A stretch of 64,000 nt of DNA, taken from Lepus europaeus (lineage: Eukaryota > Chordata > Mammalia > Lagomorpha > Leporidae). The notes beneath the pieces are model-generated. The model made no database searches, was not told where the DNA came from, and saw only the letters and a program-made list of their open reading frames with translations. This document shows positions 1 through 13,200 of the stretch, one piece after another. The first letter of the stretch is position 1; each line of letters starts with the position of its first letter. Position numbers and translations under genes: made by a program. The stretch lies in assembly GCF_033115175.1 (NCBI RefSeq), contig NC_084837.1, positions 26,118,266 through 26,182,265 on the forward strand. The letters run 5' to 3'.

Positions 1-148
1 CAGGGGAGGATGGCCCAAGTCCTTGGGCCCCTGTACTCATGTGGAGACCCAGAAGAAGCTCCTGGCTTCTGGCTTTGGCCTGGCCAGCCTGGGTAGTCAC
101 AGCCATTTGAGGAATGAACCAGTGGGTGGAAGATCTCTCTGCAGAAAT
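1..148 (+). mobile_element. C-type SINE, cut by the window edge
   Basis: Body and tail of a plus-strand copy (GGATGGCCCAAGTCCTTGGG). C-type subfamily A is recognised by this body plus a CT-rich tract and an AAATAAAT tail. Confidence 0.85.
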
Positions 149-394
149 ACAGAGAGAGAGGCAGAGACAGCTCTTCCATTTGCTGGTTTGCTCCCCAGAT
201 GGGTGTAATGGCCGGGTCTCCCATGTGGGTGGCAGAGCCATAAATACTTGGAGCATCCTCTGCTGATTCCCCGGTACATTAACAGGAATGCTGGATCAGA
301 AGTGGAGCGGCTGGGACTTGAACTGGCCCTTACATGGGATAGTGGCATCACAGGAGGTGGCTTTACCTGCTATGCCACAGCTCTGGCCTGGAGA
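149..394 (-). mobile_element. C-type SINE A
   Basis: Ends CTATGCCACAGCTCTGGCC, the reversed tRNA-like head; joined directly to the previous copy. Confidence 0.85.
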
Positions 395-461
395 ACTCTT
401 TTTCTATTCCACAGTTTTTTCTGGGACATTTTGGCATATTTTGAATTTAAAACATTGTTGA

Positions 462-788
462 GGGGCCGGTGCTGTGGCACAGTGGGTTAAAGCCCTGGCC
501 TGAAGCGCCCGCATCCCATGTGGACACCAGTTCGAGTCCTGGCTGCTCCTCTTCCTATCCAGCTCTCTGCTATGGCCTGGGAAAGCAGTAGAAGATGGCC
601 CAGGTGCTTGGGCCCCTGCACCCACACGGGAGACCCGTAGGAGGCTCCCTGCTCCTGGCTTTGGATTGGCACAGCTCCAGCCGTTGTGGCTACTTGGGGA
701 GCGAACCAGCGGATGGAAGACACCTCTCTGTCTCTACCTCTCTCTTTAACTCTGTCCTTCAAATAAATAAAGTAAATCTTTAAAAAAA
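462..788 (+). mobile_element. C-type SINE A, full length
   Basis: GGGGCCGGTGCTGTGGC head to AAATCTTTAAAA tail; flanks AACATTGTTGA and AATATTGTTGA are its target duplication. Confidence 0.92.
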
Positions 789-789
789 A

Positions 790-1145
790 AATATTGTTGA
801 ATGTGAATCATACTTTTAATTATCTCATAATTCATAGAAGTAGCACAAATGGGGACAATTTATTTAATATGTAGCTGTTTTATATATAAATGTCCTTCTT
901 TGGCAAGTGGTGTTCTTAATTTGAAGCTAATTGGAGAATATTGTTTTTCTGGAGAATATTGGCACTGCTTTATTGTTTATTTAAAGGAAAATGCCCAAGC
1001 TAAAAATTTTATTCTGTATTATTTTTGACATTATCAGAAAAATGTGAAAACTACATGAAGAAAGACAGAGTTATAATCAAGTTATGTGTTCACCAGCAGT
1101 ACTTATGTGTTAGTAATTCAAGTCTCTGTGTGGGATGTTTTTCAG
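790..1145. other. POLE2 intron, unique AT-rich sequence
   Basis: No exon of the missing N-terminal part of POLE2 and no repeat was recognised here. Confidence 0.6.
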
Positions 1146-1223
1146 AGAACATATTTTCAATATCATAGGAGCATTTGATATTCCACGCTTTGTGTACAAT
1201 ACAGAAAGAAAAAAGTTTCTCCC
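1146..1223 (+). CDS. POLE2: POLE2 exon, about residues 82-108
   Basis: Bounded by ttttcag and gtaagta. Encodes [20 protein letters not shown] then RKKFLP. The first base completes a split Ile codon. Preceding exons are not in the window. Confidence 0.93.
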
Positions 1224-4200
1224 GTAAGTATACTACCTATTGATTTTAAGTTATTTTGGATGCATACAGAAGGGTGTATATTTTCTTCTGTAAGTGTATT
1301 ATTTGATTTCAAGCTAGTTTCAGATATATATTTTTCATGTATATTTTCATGTTTCACTTTTGTCTCATTTTTATTTGTTATGAGAGTGAAACACAGGCAT
1401 TCCTTTCTTCCAGTCTGTTAATGACCAACCACCCTGCACCAAATTTGTTTGGAACAGCAAGAGATAAAGCAGAACTGTTTCGTGAACGATACATCATTTT
1501 GCACCAGGTAAGTTGGGTGGGAACGCTAGATAAATTAGGGGGAGAACAGAGATTAGCGGGCAGCATCTTGGCACAGCAGGTGAAGCCATGCTGGCATCCC
1601 AGTTCGTGTTCTGGCTGCTACACTTCCAAACCAGCTTCCTGCTAATGGGCCTAAGGCAGCAGAAGATGGTCCAAGCACTTAGGCCCCTGGCACCCACATG
1701 GGAGATCCAGATGGAGTTCCTGCCTCCTGGCTTTGGCCTCTTCTAGTCCTGTCTGTTTCGGCCATGTGGGGATTAAATGAGCAGATGGACGATCACTCCC
1801 CTCCTACCCCCCATTTTCCCTCTCTCCTCCTCGCCCATTCTTTCCCATTTTCCCTCTTTCTCTGTTGCTCTGCCTTTCAAATAAATTATTTACTTATTGA
1901 TTTTAAGGTTTATTTATTTATTTATTTGAAAGACAGAGTTACAGAGAGAGGGAGAGACACAGAGAGAGAGAGAGATCTTCCATCTGCTGGTTCACTCCCC
2001 AAATGGCCCCAATGACCAGGGTTGGGCCAGACTGAAGCCAGGAGCGAGGAGCTTCTTCTGGGTCTCCCACATGGGTGCAGGGGCCCAGGCACTTGGGCCA
2101 TCCTCCACTGCTTTCCCAGGTGCATTAGCAGGAATCTAGATCAGAAGTAGAGCAGCCAGGACTTGAACCAGCACCTATATGGAATGCCAGCATTGTGGAA
2201 GGCAGCCCCTAAATGTTTTTTTTTTTTTTTTTTTTTTTCTTAAAGAGAGACTATTTTAGCTTAGGGAAGTCTCATGGATATTTAAAGGATGGAACTTTGT
2301 AATTAGTCAATATTGACTGTTACTGGAGTCTCTGTACTTGATGGTCTGGGGGATGCAGAGAGGAAAAGATATCTTCTCCTTAATAATAATGATGGCAATA
2401 AAAATAATCACTAACATTTACTACATGATATCAATAAGCCATGCCCTTTGTGCACTTTATATATTATTGCCTCATTTAACCCTGTATAAGTTCTGTGGTT
2501 ATCCCCATATCACAGATGAAGAAATTGTGGCCCCAAGAAGGTTAGTAACTTGCTCAGAGATCACAGTACATACAGTCCACTGGTTCACTCCCCAGATGGC
2601 CACAATGGCTGGAGCTGCGCTGATCTGAAGCCAGGAGCCGAGAGTTTCTTCCGGGTCTCCCACGTGGGTGCAGGGGCCCAAGGACTTGAGCCATCTTCTA
2701 CTGCTTTCCCAGGCCATAGCAGAGAGCTGGATCAGAAATGGAGCAACCGGGACTCGAACTGTTACCCACATGGGATGCCGGCACTGCAGACAATGGCTTT
2801 ACCCGCTATGCCACAGCACTAGCCCCAAGAGTTTCTCTTCTAAAAATTCTACTGAAAGTCTTGAATCTTTTGTTGACTGTTGGCCTGGCCCAAGGCACCT
2901 GCGCATCCTTGAACCTCTCCCAGGCCACAAGTGTGGAGTACTTTCCTTTTCTAGGCTTTGGTTCCCACTCAATACCAGGGACAAGGTCAGCCTTACCCAC
3001 AGTACCTGGACAGCGCGTGCACGGAGGGGCAGTTCCCCAGGCAGATGTGCTCCAGCTAGTCTCTTGCCTTGTCTGACATTTTGTCTGTGCGTTCCGTGAT
3101 CCAGCTGTAGAGTGAACTTTGCATAACTTCCCAAATACTTGTCCGCTCATCAGTCCTTCTTTTTTCTTGACACCATCCTTTTTCTCTCCGAAATGTCTTG
3201 TCTCAGCCTCCTCTCATTTCTTACTAGCCAGATCTTGTTTACCATTTAGGATCTTGCTAAATGACCCCTTGTGTGGGCCAGGGGTGGGGGGAGGAAGGGG
3301 TAGCAGTCAGCCCATGGTCCTTTGTTACACTGTGGCTCCTCCCTTCCCCTAGCCTCAGTGCTCTGAGGGTGACATTTGGTGTGTGGTCTTCAAATCCCAC
3401 ATCCTCAGCCCAGAGTACGCTGCTGCCAAGCACACAGACCTATTTTTTTTTTTTTTTTAAGATTTTATTTATTTATTTGAAAGACAGTTACAGAGAGAGA
3501 GGGAGACAAAGAGAAAGGACTTCCATCCTCTAGTTCACTCCCCAAATGGCCCCAGTGGTTTGAGCTGGGCCAGACTGAAGCCAGGAGCCAGGAGCTTCTT
3601 CCGGGTCTCCCATCCTGGTACAGGGGCCCAAGGACTTGGGCCATCTTCTACTGCTTTCCCAAGCCATAGCAGAGAGCTGGATCAGAAAAGGAGCAGCCAG
3701 GGCACAAACCGGCTCATATATGGGATAAGTGCTGCAGGCAGAGGCTTAGCCCACTATGCCACAGCACTGGCCCCAACTTTTTTTTTTTTTAAATGTTCAT
3801 TTATTTATTTTCATCTACTCGAAAGAGAGTGACAGAGAGACAGAGAGGGGGAAAGAGAGAGATATCTTCCATGTGCTGGTTCACTCCCCAAGTGCTTGAA
3901 ACAGCCAGAACAGGATCAGACTGAAGCCAGGAGCCTGGAACTCCATCTAGATTTTCCCTGTGGAGCCCAAGCTCTTGAATCATCATCTGCTGCCTTAGCA
4001 AGAACCTGGATAGGAAACAGAGGTGCTGGGACTTGAACTGGCACCGTGATGTGGAATGTGGGCATCCCAAGCTGTGGCCTACCCAGCCACGCTGTAATAC
4101 CTGCCCCTCAGCAGACCTTTTGAGATAGCTTTTTAAAAAAATATATGTATATTTTATTTTTAAAATTATATGTTTAGGGGAAACCATTTGGCCTAGCAAT

Positions 4201-7200
4201 TAAGGTTCGGGTGCCCACATCCCACATCAGAGAGCCTGGATTCAGTTCCTGGCTCTGTTTTCTCACTCCAGCTTCTTGCTAATGCAGATCCTGGGAGGCA
4301 GTGGTGATGGCATGACTGCTTGGGTTCTTGCCGCCCGCATGGGAGACCTGGATTATGTGCCCAGCTCTCAGCTCTCAGCTTTGGCTTGGTCCAGCTCCAT
4401 GGTCCTGGGCATCTGGGGAGTGAATCAGCAGTTTTCTCTCTGTCTCCAACTCTCAAATAAATAAGTAAATTTTAAAAGTTACATTTCTAGATGTTTGTTC
4501 ATTATTAAAGCATATATGGATTTCCAAATTGGTTGGGAACAGGTAATCATACCATTAACTTTAAGGACAGTGTTTCATCGGTGTTGTCTTTCAATGCACT
4601 TTAGTTTTAAATGTCTGTTTCAGTAATTCATGTGAATCTTCCTTTTTTCTAGCGGACCCACAGGCATGAATTATTTACTCCTCCAGTGATAGGTTCTCAG
4701 CCTGATGAAAGCGGCAGCAAATTCCAGGTTGGAATGTTATCCTGGTTATTTGGGGGGTGTAAGTAGTAAGTTTAATATTTATTGCTCAAGTTTAATTGGT
4801 TGGATTTTAAATGAACACAAACTGCCAGTACTGTTTGACTAGCTAACTTGCTAAGGTCCATGCCCAGTGCCCTGAATCCTACAATCTCTAACGGGAGCTA
4901 TAGCTTCCTTCTCGGAGGCAGGCCCTGGTAGCATGGGAGCCCCCAGCTACTCTCCAGCCTCCAGGATAGACTTTGAGACTTCCAAGTGCATCTGCTGGAT
5001 ACTCTGCTGGCTTTCTGACCAACTTGCAACATAACCTTCTTGCCCCCACTCATCTCCAAATCCTGGTCCATCCCTCTTAGCCATCACGCACTAGTCCAAT
5101 TCAAACAGGCTGTAAGAGTTGGAATGAAAACTAGACTTAAGGTGCTAAGGAAATACCGTTCACGAACGAATGAGAGAACACCGACTGGGCAAGGTGGATG
5201 AGATCTGCGGAATGGAGAGGAGAGCGAAGATGTTTTTGTTGGTTAAAGTGAAAGTGCGTGTTCTGGCCACTTTTAGACTTTGGAAAGCAGACAGATAGCA
5301 CTGTCACTTTTGTTCCAGCAAGATGCTTGGCCGCTGTCAGTCCCTCTATGGCTCTGTTTCTGCAGCATGAAGAACACTGCTGGGACGTAGTCCTTAGCTA
5401 CTTCTGTCTAGGCTTCACCATTTCCATATGACTTATTTATTTATTTGAGAGGCAGAGAGAGAGAGAGAGAGATCTTCTACAGGGGTGGAGGGGGGAGGGA
5501 GGTATCAATCTGCCATCTGCTGGACTACTCCCTAGTTGTCCACAACAACCTGGAACTCAATCGGGTCTTGCATGTGGGTGGCAGGAACTCAAGTACTTAA
5601 ACCCACACCAGCTGCCTCCCAGCGTTCGTATTAGCAGGAAGCTGCAATCAGGAGCCAGAGCTGGAACTCAAACCTAAGTACTCTGATAGGGAAGGTGGGG
5701 CGGGCATCCTAAGCAGCATCTTAGCCACTAGGCCAAACGCCTGCCCCTCTAAATAGATTTTGAAGAGGCCCAAGCCTCTTCGAATGTTGACTTTATTCTC
5801 TACCATATGAGCTGACTCTTGACTGTGATGAACAGTCTTACAGAAACTGCAACAGTGGTACTAAATAATGGTTAGAATCGTGTTTGGTGACTGCACCATA
5901 AGGAGAAAATGTTTGTAGTGTTTGACAGTTTCTGCTTTTAACTTTTATTAGGGGATAAATCGTATCACAGTACTTTTATTTCCATACCAAAGACCATCTG
6001 TATGTTTTATATATGAAGATAATTCCAAAAGTATGGGAAAATGAGATTGAAAGTTTATTTTGGTGCAAGAAATTTTTGAAATCCATAAATGGTTTTTGTC
6101 TTTTTATTTTATAGTAACACGCAGTTTCTCTGAACTCTTTGAAGACTTCATATACATGTCTGCCTCTCAAATAAATGATTAAATGATTTTTTTTAAAAAT
6201 GAAAAGTAAAAAAGTTGCAGAGTAATACAAATTCTGTGATGTCATCTTTGCAAATACAAACTGCTGGTGTGTGCTTATAAATTATATATGTGTATGTTTA
6301 CATATAATTAGGATTATATAAAGGAAAAATTGGAAAGAATTTTTTAAATGGTGGCTCAGTTGTTGGCACCTTTAACTTTCTGTTAAGAACGTAATGGTCA
6401 CACTGAGAATGTTAATAATCATGGCAAGATTTCAAAAACACCAGTGAAAGTAGAATATAACTTAAAATAGCCCACCAGTTTTGGAGAGGTGCTGAACAAA
6501 TAAAATTAAAAAACTGATACTTTTCTGTCTCCTAAAAGATAAATGTAATTATCATTATTCAGAATGATGTGTGAGACTTCAGTCATTGTTAAGGACCTGA
6601 ATGATACAATATGTCTTCAGGCATGATTCTTCCAGCCCAATAGATAAGTCCATTTGATATTTTAGCTTCCTTTAGGACATGATTAAAGTTTGATTTTTTT
6701 TACTATAGCTATAAATAGCCAATCATATAGTTAAAATTTGTTACTTGTAGGATTAGTTTCTTAAGAGTGTATTTTTAATCTCTAAGAATTTATTTTATTT
6801 TATTTTAGCTTAAAACAATAGAAACCTTATTGGGTAGTACCTCCAAAATCGGAGATGTGATTGTTCTTGGAATGATAACACAGTTAAAAGAGGTGAGTTG
6901 AACTTCTTGATGACATGTTGGTACCACGGAGCATTTTACGGGGATTCAGGAACATACCCCTCACTGAAAACTCACCTTGGTCACCAGGGAACCTTTCCAC
7001 GTGTGTCTGCTTTCCTGAGTAGACGTCAGGAAGGAGTGTCTGTCCAGGAACCTGAAATTAGGCCCCAGGGACCTCTGGGGTTCCTGAAGAGGCAAAGCAG
7101 CAGACCACGTCCTCGCCCCTTAGCGAACTATGGGCTCTTGTAGATGGAAGCACCCAGCGAGGCCCTCCTTGTGGCCAGCCAGTGTCCTCCCTGCTACATC

Positions 7201-10200
7201 TCTGTCTGTAGCGGTCCTTCCCCGGGGTTCCTGTGAGGAGGCTGAATCTCACTTGTTTTGTTGTTAGTTTATTTTTTTTCAAGATTTTTATTTATTTATT
7301 TGTAAGTCAGAGCTACACAGAAAGAGAAGAGACAGAGAGAGAGAGGTCCTCCATCCACTGTTTCACTCCCCAGATGGTTGCAACAGCCAAAGCTAGGTCA
7401 GGCCAAAGCCAGGAGCCAGGAGCTTCATCTGGGAGTCACAGTGGGTGCAGGGGCTCAAGGTCTTGAGCCATCTTCTGCTGCCTTCCCAGGTGCCATTAGC
7501 AGGGAGCTGGGTCAGAAGTGGAGCCGCTGGGACTCAAACCGGCACCCATATAGGATGCCAGCATTGCAAACAGCAGTCCAGCCTGCTGTACCACAGTGCT
7601 GGCCCCTGTTTATTTATTTATTTTTTAATGTATTTATATAGAGGCCAGTGCTGTGGCATAGTGGATAAAGCCACCACCTGCAGTTCTGGCATCCCATATG
7701 GGCACTGGTTTTAGTCCCAGCTTCTCCACTTCCGATCCAGCTCTCTTCTATGGCCTGGGAAAGCAGTAGAAGATAGCCCAAGTCCTTGGGCCCCTGCATC
7801 TGTGTGGGAGACCCAGAAGAAGCTCCTGGCTCCCGGCTTCGCATCAGCCTAGCTCAGGCCATTGCAACAATTTGGGGAATGAACCAGTGGATTGAAGACC
7901 TCTCCCTCTCTTTCTCTCTCTGACTCTGTCACTCTGTAACTCTGCATTTCAAATAAATAAATAAATCTTAAACACACACACACACACAACCTGCCCTCCT
8001 AGGCATATCTAATACTTTTAAAAAACTAATAAATATTTATTCATATGAAAGATGAATCTCACTTTTAAGTGGTAGCCTGAGATTACTAGATTTACGAGAG
8101 TGGAAAAGTCAGAAATAGAAATTGCTTACTTTTAAAATTTACTGTTCTTTATCCTGTTGTAAAACATGTCAGTATTTTAATTATTTTTGATGGTATTTGT
8201 TTTTATATAAATGTGAATATATTCCTTTTCAACATTTTTTAGGGAAAATTTTTTCTGGAAGATCCTACTGGAACAGTACAACTAGATCTTACTAAGGCTA
8301 TATCCTTTCCTTTTAAAGTCTACATTACATGAATTGGGGAAAATGATAATATATAATTTTCAAATGTGTCTGTTTGGGTTGCCAGTCTAATTTGCATCTA
8401 TGGTAGCTGAGAAAGATAGAGACATAATCCTACACAGGGACACAACAGCTTTAATTTCCCCTCCGTGGAGAATCCGTGCACATCACTGAAGAAGGTTGTA
8501 ACGTGTTAAGAGTGCTCTAAACTCTGTGCGTTACCAGGCGACAACTTGAATTAAACATGGGGACACTCAGACCCCAAATTGTTAAAAGCTGTGTCCTAAG
8601 GTATGGTCTGTCCACAGTTTCTACTGTGAAGAACGTGAAGTCTTTGAATCTGTTATTTTGAATCTGTTATTTAGGCTTCAGACCACTCCTTTCTTACTGC
8701 TCCAAACACAGGAAAATCAGTTTTCCTCAGCTGCTGTGCACCAGTTCCATAGTGGTCTCTACACAGAGACTTGCTTTGTCTTGGCAGAAGGTAAGTCAGC
8801 CGCTCTTTTCCTGTCCTCACTCATGTATAGTTAAAACTGTTTCTGCAATGGATAAAAAAAGTTAATTTGATTGTGAGAACATTGATTATGAAAGAGCATT
8901 TTTGAAAACATCAAATAATTCTTAGATTGAGAAAAGGCTAATGGGAACCTTTCTGGAGTGATCAAAATGTTCCAAAGTTAGTGGTGACAGCTGTACAACT
9001 TGTAAATATTGTGAAAGTCACAGAATTGTGCCCTTTAGATTGAGAGTGAATTGTATGGTATGGAAATTATATCCCAATTATTATATGGAAAAAAAAACAA
9101 AAACAACAACAAAAAAAACAACCAAAAGCCCAAAGCAGGACTTTGCTTAGGGTAATAAAGTAATCATTTCCTAATCTATGTGTCTAATCTCTCTGTATGC
9201 CAACAGATGAAATTGAAAAGTGAAATTTTACTTCTGAGTCATTTTACTTCCAAGTTCATTCCTATTTAATGAACTTTAATCAGTTCTTATTCTTATTTGA
9301 AAGGCAGACACACGCACACAGACATATTCCCCCATCAATTGGTGCACTCTCCATGTGCCTGCAACAGCCAGGTTTGGGCCAGACTGAAGCTAGGGTCTCG
9401 GAACTGAATCTAGCTCTCCCCTGTGAGCAGCAGGGACCCATTTACTTGAGCCATCCCCTGCTGCCTCCCAGGGTGCGTATTAACAAGCACCTAGAATCAC
9501 ATGCAGTACAAGACTCCAGCCCAGGTACTCCAATATCGATAGGATGTGGGTGTCCCAAGCCATTTCTTAACCTCTGTGCCATAAAGCTACTTCTATGTAA
9601 TGAACTTTTATTTATAGAACTGAGACTTCAAATAGATCTGAAATTGTTAGATTTGCAACTTCTACAGTTTAGTTCATAGCACACGAGACTCTAGTATTTT
9701 TGCTTTGTGTATCATCATTTTTTTTTTTCTTTCAAACAAGAATTGGACAAATGAAAATGATTTGTTACCTTTTTTCAGGTTGGTTTGAAGATCAAGTGTT
9801 TCATGTCAATGCCTTTGGATTCCCACCCACTGAGCCCTCTAGTACCACCAGGTGTGAAATGTTTGATTGAATTTTATAGGAATTTTGTGATGCTGGAAGT
9901 AGCAAATTTAGATAGTATATCATATTGCATTTATTACAAGATCTTAGATTTTGTATGAAAATGGAAAGTAAGAAGACTGGCTTTTGTATGCAATGTAAAA
10001 ATTAGTGGATTGGCTAAAAGCTAGTTATAATATCATCTTTTTACTTTGGCTTTAATTGGGAAAGATTTCCCATCTCTCTGTCTTGCTTATCTATAGGGTT
10101 GGTAAGAAACTCGTATAAGATGACAGACAGGAAAACACTTAAAAGAATATATATAACTCCCATGTTAACATAAAGTTCCTATTTTGATGTTCTTCTGATG

Positions 10201-13200
10201 AATGAAAGTTACAAGAGGCAGCTTATAGCTCCCCCCTCTAAACAGATGCATCATAATAGAGCTATTCCAAAAGGGTGTTATTGCAAGGAGTGAGTTCTCT
10301 GTCATTTGAAGTATTTAGGCAGAGACTGAATGATGGTGTAAAAACTCAAGCTGAGGACCTATAATCCATAGAGTTGTTTAAAAAAGATAACTTTTCAAAG
10401 TATAAAAATTAGCAGATTTCTCATAAAAGTCTAGATTCCTGAATTCTCTTGAACAATCAGATCTGCCAGTAGGGTGCCTGAATTCTCACCTGGCAGTAGT
10501 TAGAGTGGTGCTAGCCCAGGTTGGGTACGACACATGTACGTTCCCTGGTTGAGATCAGTTGCCTGCTACTTGGATATTTAGCGTTACCTTCCTGGAGCCT
10601 GTAAGCATTTGAATTTGCTGCTACTGAGCAAGTTAAAGTAGTTGCCTTCTAACCTTGAGATTCTATGGTGACGGTGACCACTGCAAACAGAAGAGGAAAG
10701 ATTAAGATTCTCGTCCTAATATGCCTATAGATTCCGGGAGCCAGGCCTGTGTTTTCTGGTTGGTGGTCACTGGCAGGTCAGCCTTTGCATAGCTTTTATT
10801 CTTTCTGTGGCGGCTACCAGGGGAAGGTGTTGACCATCCTAAGGGCACAACCACTTATCAAGCCAGCTCACCTTTGAGTGAGAGCTTCTGGTGCCAGTTT
10901 TGACTTTTGACAACATGGTTAGGTTTTCTTTGGAATGTAGATAATGGGGAAATCAAACCTCTTCTGGCTTCTCCCTGACGGGTTGTAACATTTAGGCTGT
11001 GCACTTGTGAGAGGTTAGCTAGTGTAGAATGGGAATAGTGTAGTAGAGGCTGGGAGTGCGTTGGTTATTCCAGATTCCTGCTGACCCTTTCTTGACAAAC
11101 TTTAAGGTCAATTCCAATTTTTCACAGTACTGGGATATAAGTTAGTCTTAGTATAAATCCTTGTTCCTTGGAGTAAACATTATGGGAGTGAAATTGCTTG
11201 GGCAGATTTCTTGAAGTGGAGTTGCTTGGGCAAATGGTTAATATTCATTTTGAGGCTTCTTTTAAGTAGTTAAAATTAAGAACTCATTTCTCCTACTTTT
11301 TTTTTTTTTCCTTAAGATTTATTTATTTGAAAGACAGAGTTACAGAGAGCTAGAGACAGAGAGAGAGGTCTTCCATCCACTGGTTCACTCCCCAGATGGC
11401 TGCAATGGCTGGAACTGTGCCGATCCGAAGCCAGGAGCCAGGATCTTCCTCCGGGTCTCCCACGCAGGTGCAGGGTCCAAGGACGTGGGCCATCTTGTAC
11501 TGCTTTCCCAGGCCATAGCAGAGAACTGGATTGGAAATGGAGCAGCCAGGACTAGAACCAGTGCCCATATGGGATGCCAGAGCTTCAGGCCAGGGCTTAA
11601 ACCTGCTGCGCCACAGTGCTGGCCCCACTCCTACTTTCAACTTAAAAGGAAATATTATTTAATATTTGCTTTAATCAATTTTTTAATAAAATTATTTATT
11701 GGGGCCAGCACTGTGACATAGTATGTTAAGCCTCCACCTCCAGTGGCAGCATCTCATATGGATACTGGTTCAAGTCCTGGCTGCTCCGCTTGTGATCCAA
11801 CATCCTACTAATGTCCTGGGAAAGCAGTGGTGGATGGCCCAAGTGCTAGGACCCCTGCACCCACGTGGGAGACCTGGAAGAAACTCCTGGCTCTTGCCTT
11901 CGGATCGGCCTAGTTCTAGCCTTTGCAACCATTTGGGGAGTGAATGAGAGGATGGAAGACCACTCTGTCTTTCTCTCTGTCTCTCCCTCTTTCTGTCTAT
12001 AACTCTACCTCTCAAATAAATAAATAGATCTTTAAAAAATAAAATAGATAGTACATTAATACTACTCACTATGGAAAATAATGTCATTACATAAAAAGAA
12101 GCTATGTTTATAAAATTATTAAGAAGGTATTTCAATAGACTATCATATAACAGGTAGTAATTTTGTGATTTACAATTACATAGGGCATACTATGGGAATA
12201 TTAATTTTTTTGGAGGACCTTCTAGTACATCAGTGAAGACTTCTGCAAAACTAAAACAACTAGAAGATGAGAATAAAGATGCCATGTTTGTGTTCATATC
12301 TGATGTTTGGTTGGACCAAGTAGAAGTATTGGAAAAACTTCACACAATGTTCTCTGGTAGGTGTTACATTTTTTTCTTTTCTTTTCTGAACAATTATGAG
12401 GATTAACGTCTTAAAACTAAATGCTTTTTAAAAAGTATCTTTTTTGGGCCGGCGACACGGCTCAATTGGCTAATCCTCCGCCTGCGGCGCCGGCACACCG
12501 GGTTCTAGTCCCGGTCCGGGCACCGGATTCTCCTAGTTGCCCCTCTTCCAGGCCAGCTCTCTGCTGTGGCCCAGGAGTGCAGTGGAGGATGGCCCAAGTG
12601 CTTGGGCCCCGCACCCACATGGGAGACCAGGAGAAGCAACTGGCTCCTGGCTTCGGATCAGCGTGGTGCGCCAGCCACAGCGGCCATTGGAGGGTGAACC
12701 AATGGCAAAGGAAGACCTTTCTCTGTCTCTCTCACTGTCCACTCTGCCTGTCAAAAAAAAAAAAAAGTTATCTTTTTTGGCCGGCGCTGCAGCACAATAA
12801 GGCTAATCCTCCGCCTGCGGCACCAGTACCCCGGGTTCTAGTCCCGGTCGGGGCGCTGGATTCTGTCCTGGTTGCTCCTCTTCCAGTCCAGCTCTCTACT
12901 GTGGCCCGGGAAGGCAATGGAGGATGGCCCAGGTCCTTGGGTCCTGCACACGCATGGGAGACCAGGAGGAATCACGTGGCTCCTGGCTTTGGGTCGGCAC
13001 AGCACACAGGCCGCAACACGCCAGCCATAGCGGTCACTTGGGGGGTGAACCAACGGAGAAAGGAAGACCTTTCTCTGTCTCTCTCTCTGTCTAACTCTGC
13101 CTGTCAAAAAAAAAAAAAAAAAAAAAAAGTATCTTTTTTAATCTGTAAAAATTGAATCAGAAGTGAGAGATTTAAAATAAGATTTTTAAAAAAAATTTAT

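Noticed and set aside
462-560. tRNA-like A and B boxes
   Set aside because: They are the internal promoter of the C-type SINE repeated across the window, not a tRNA gene.
12421-13155. 244-codon frame on the plus strand
   Set aside because: It lies entirely within two tandem SINEs; frames across young SINEs stay open by chance.
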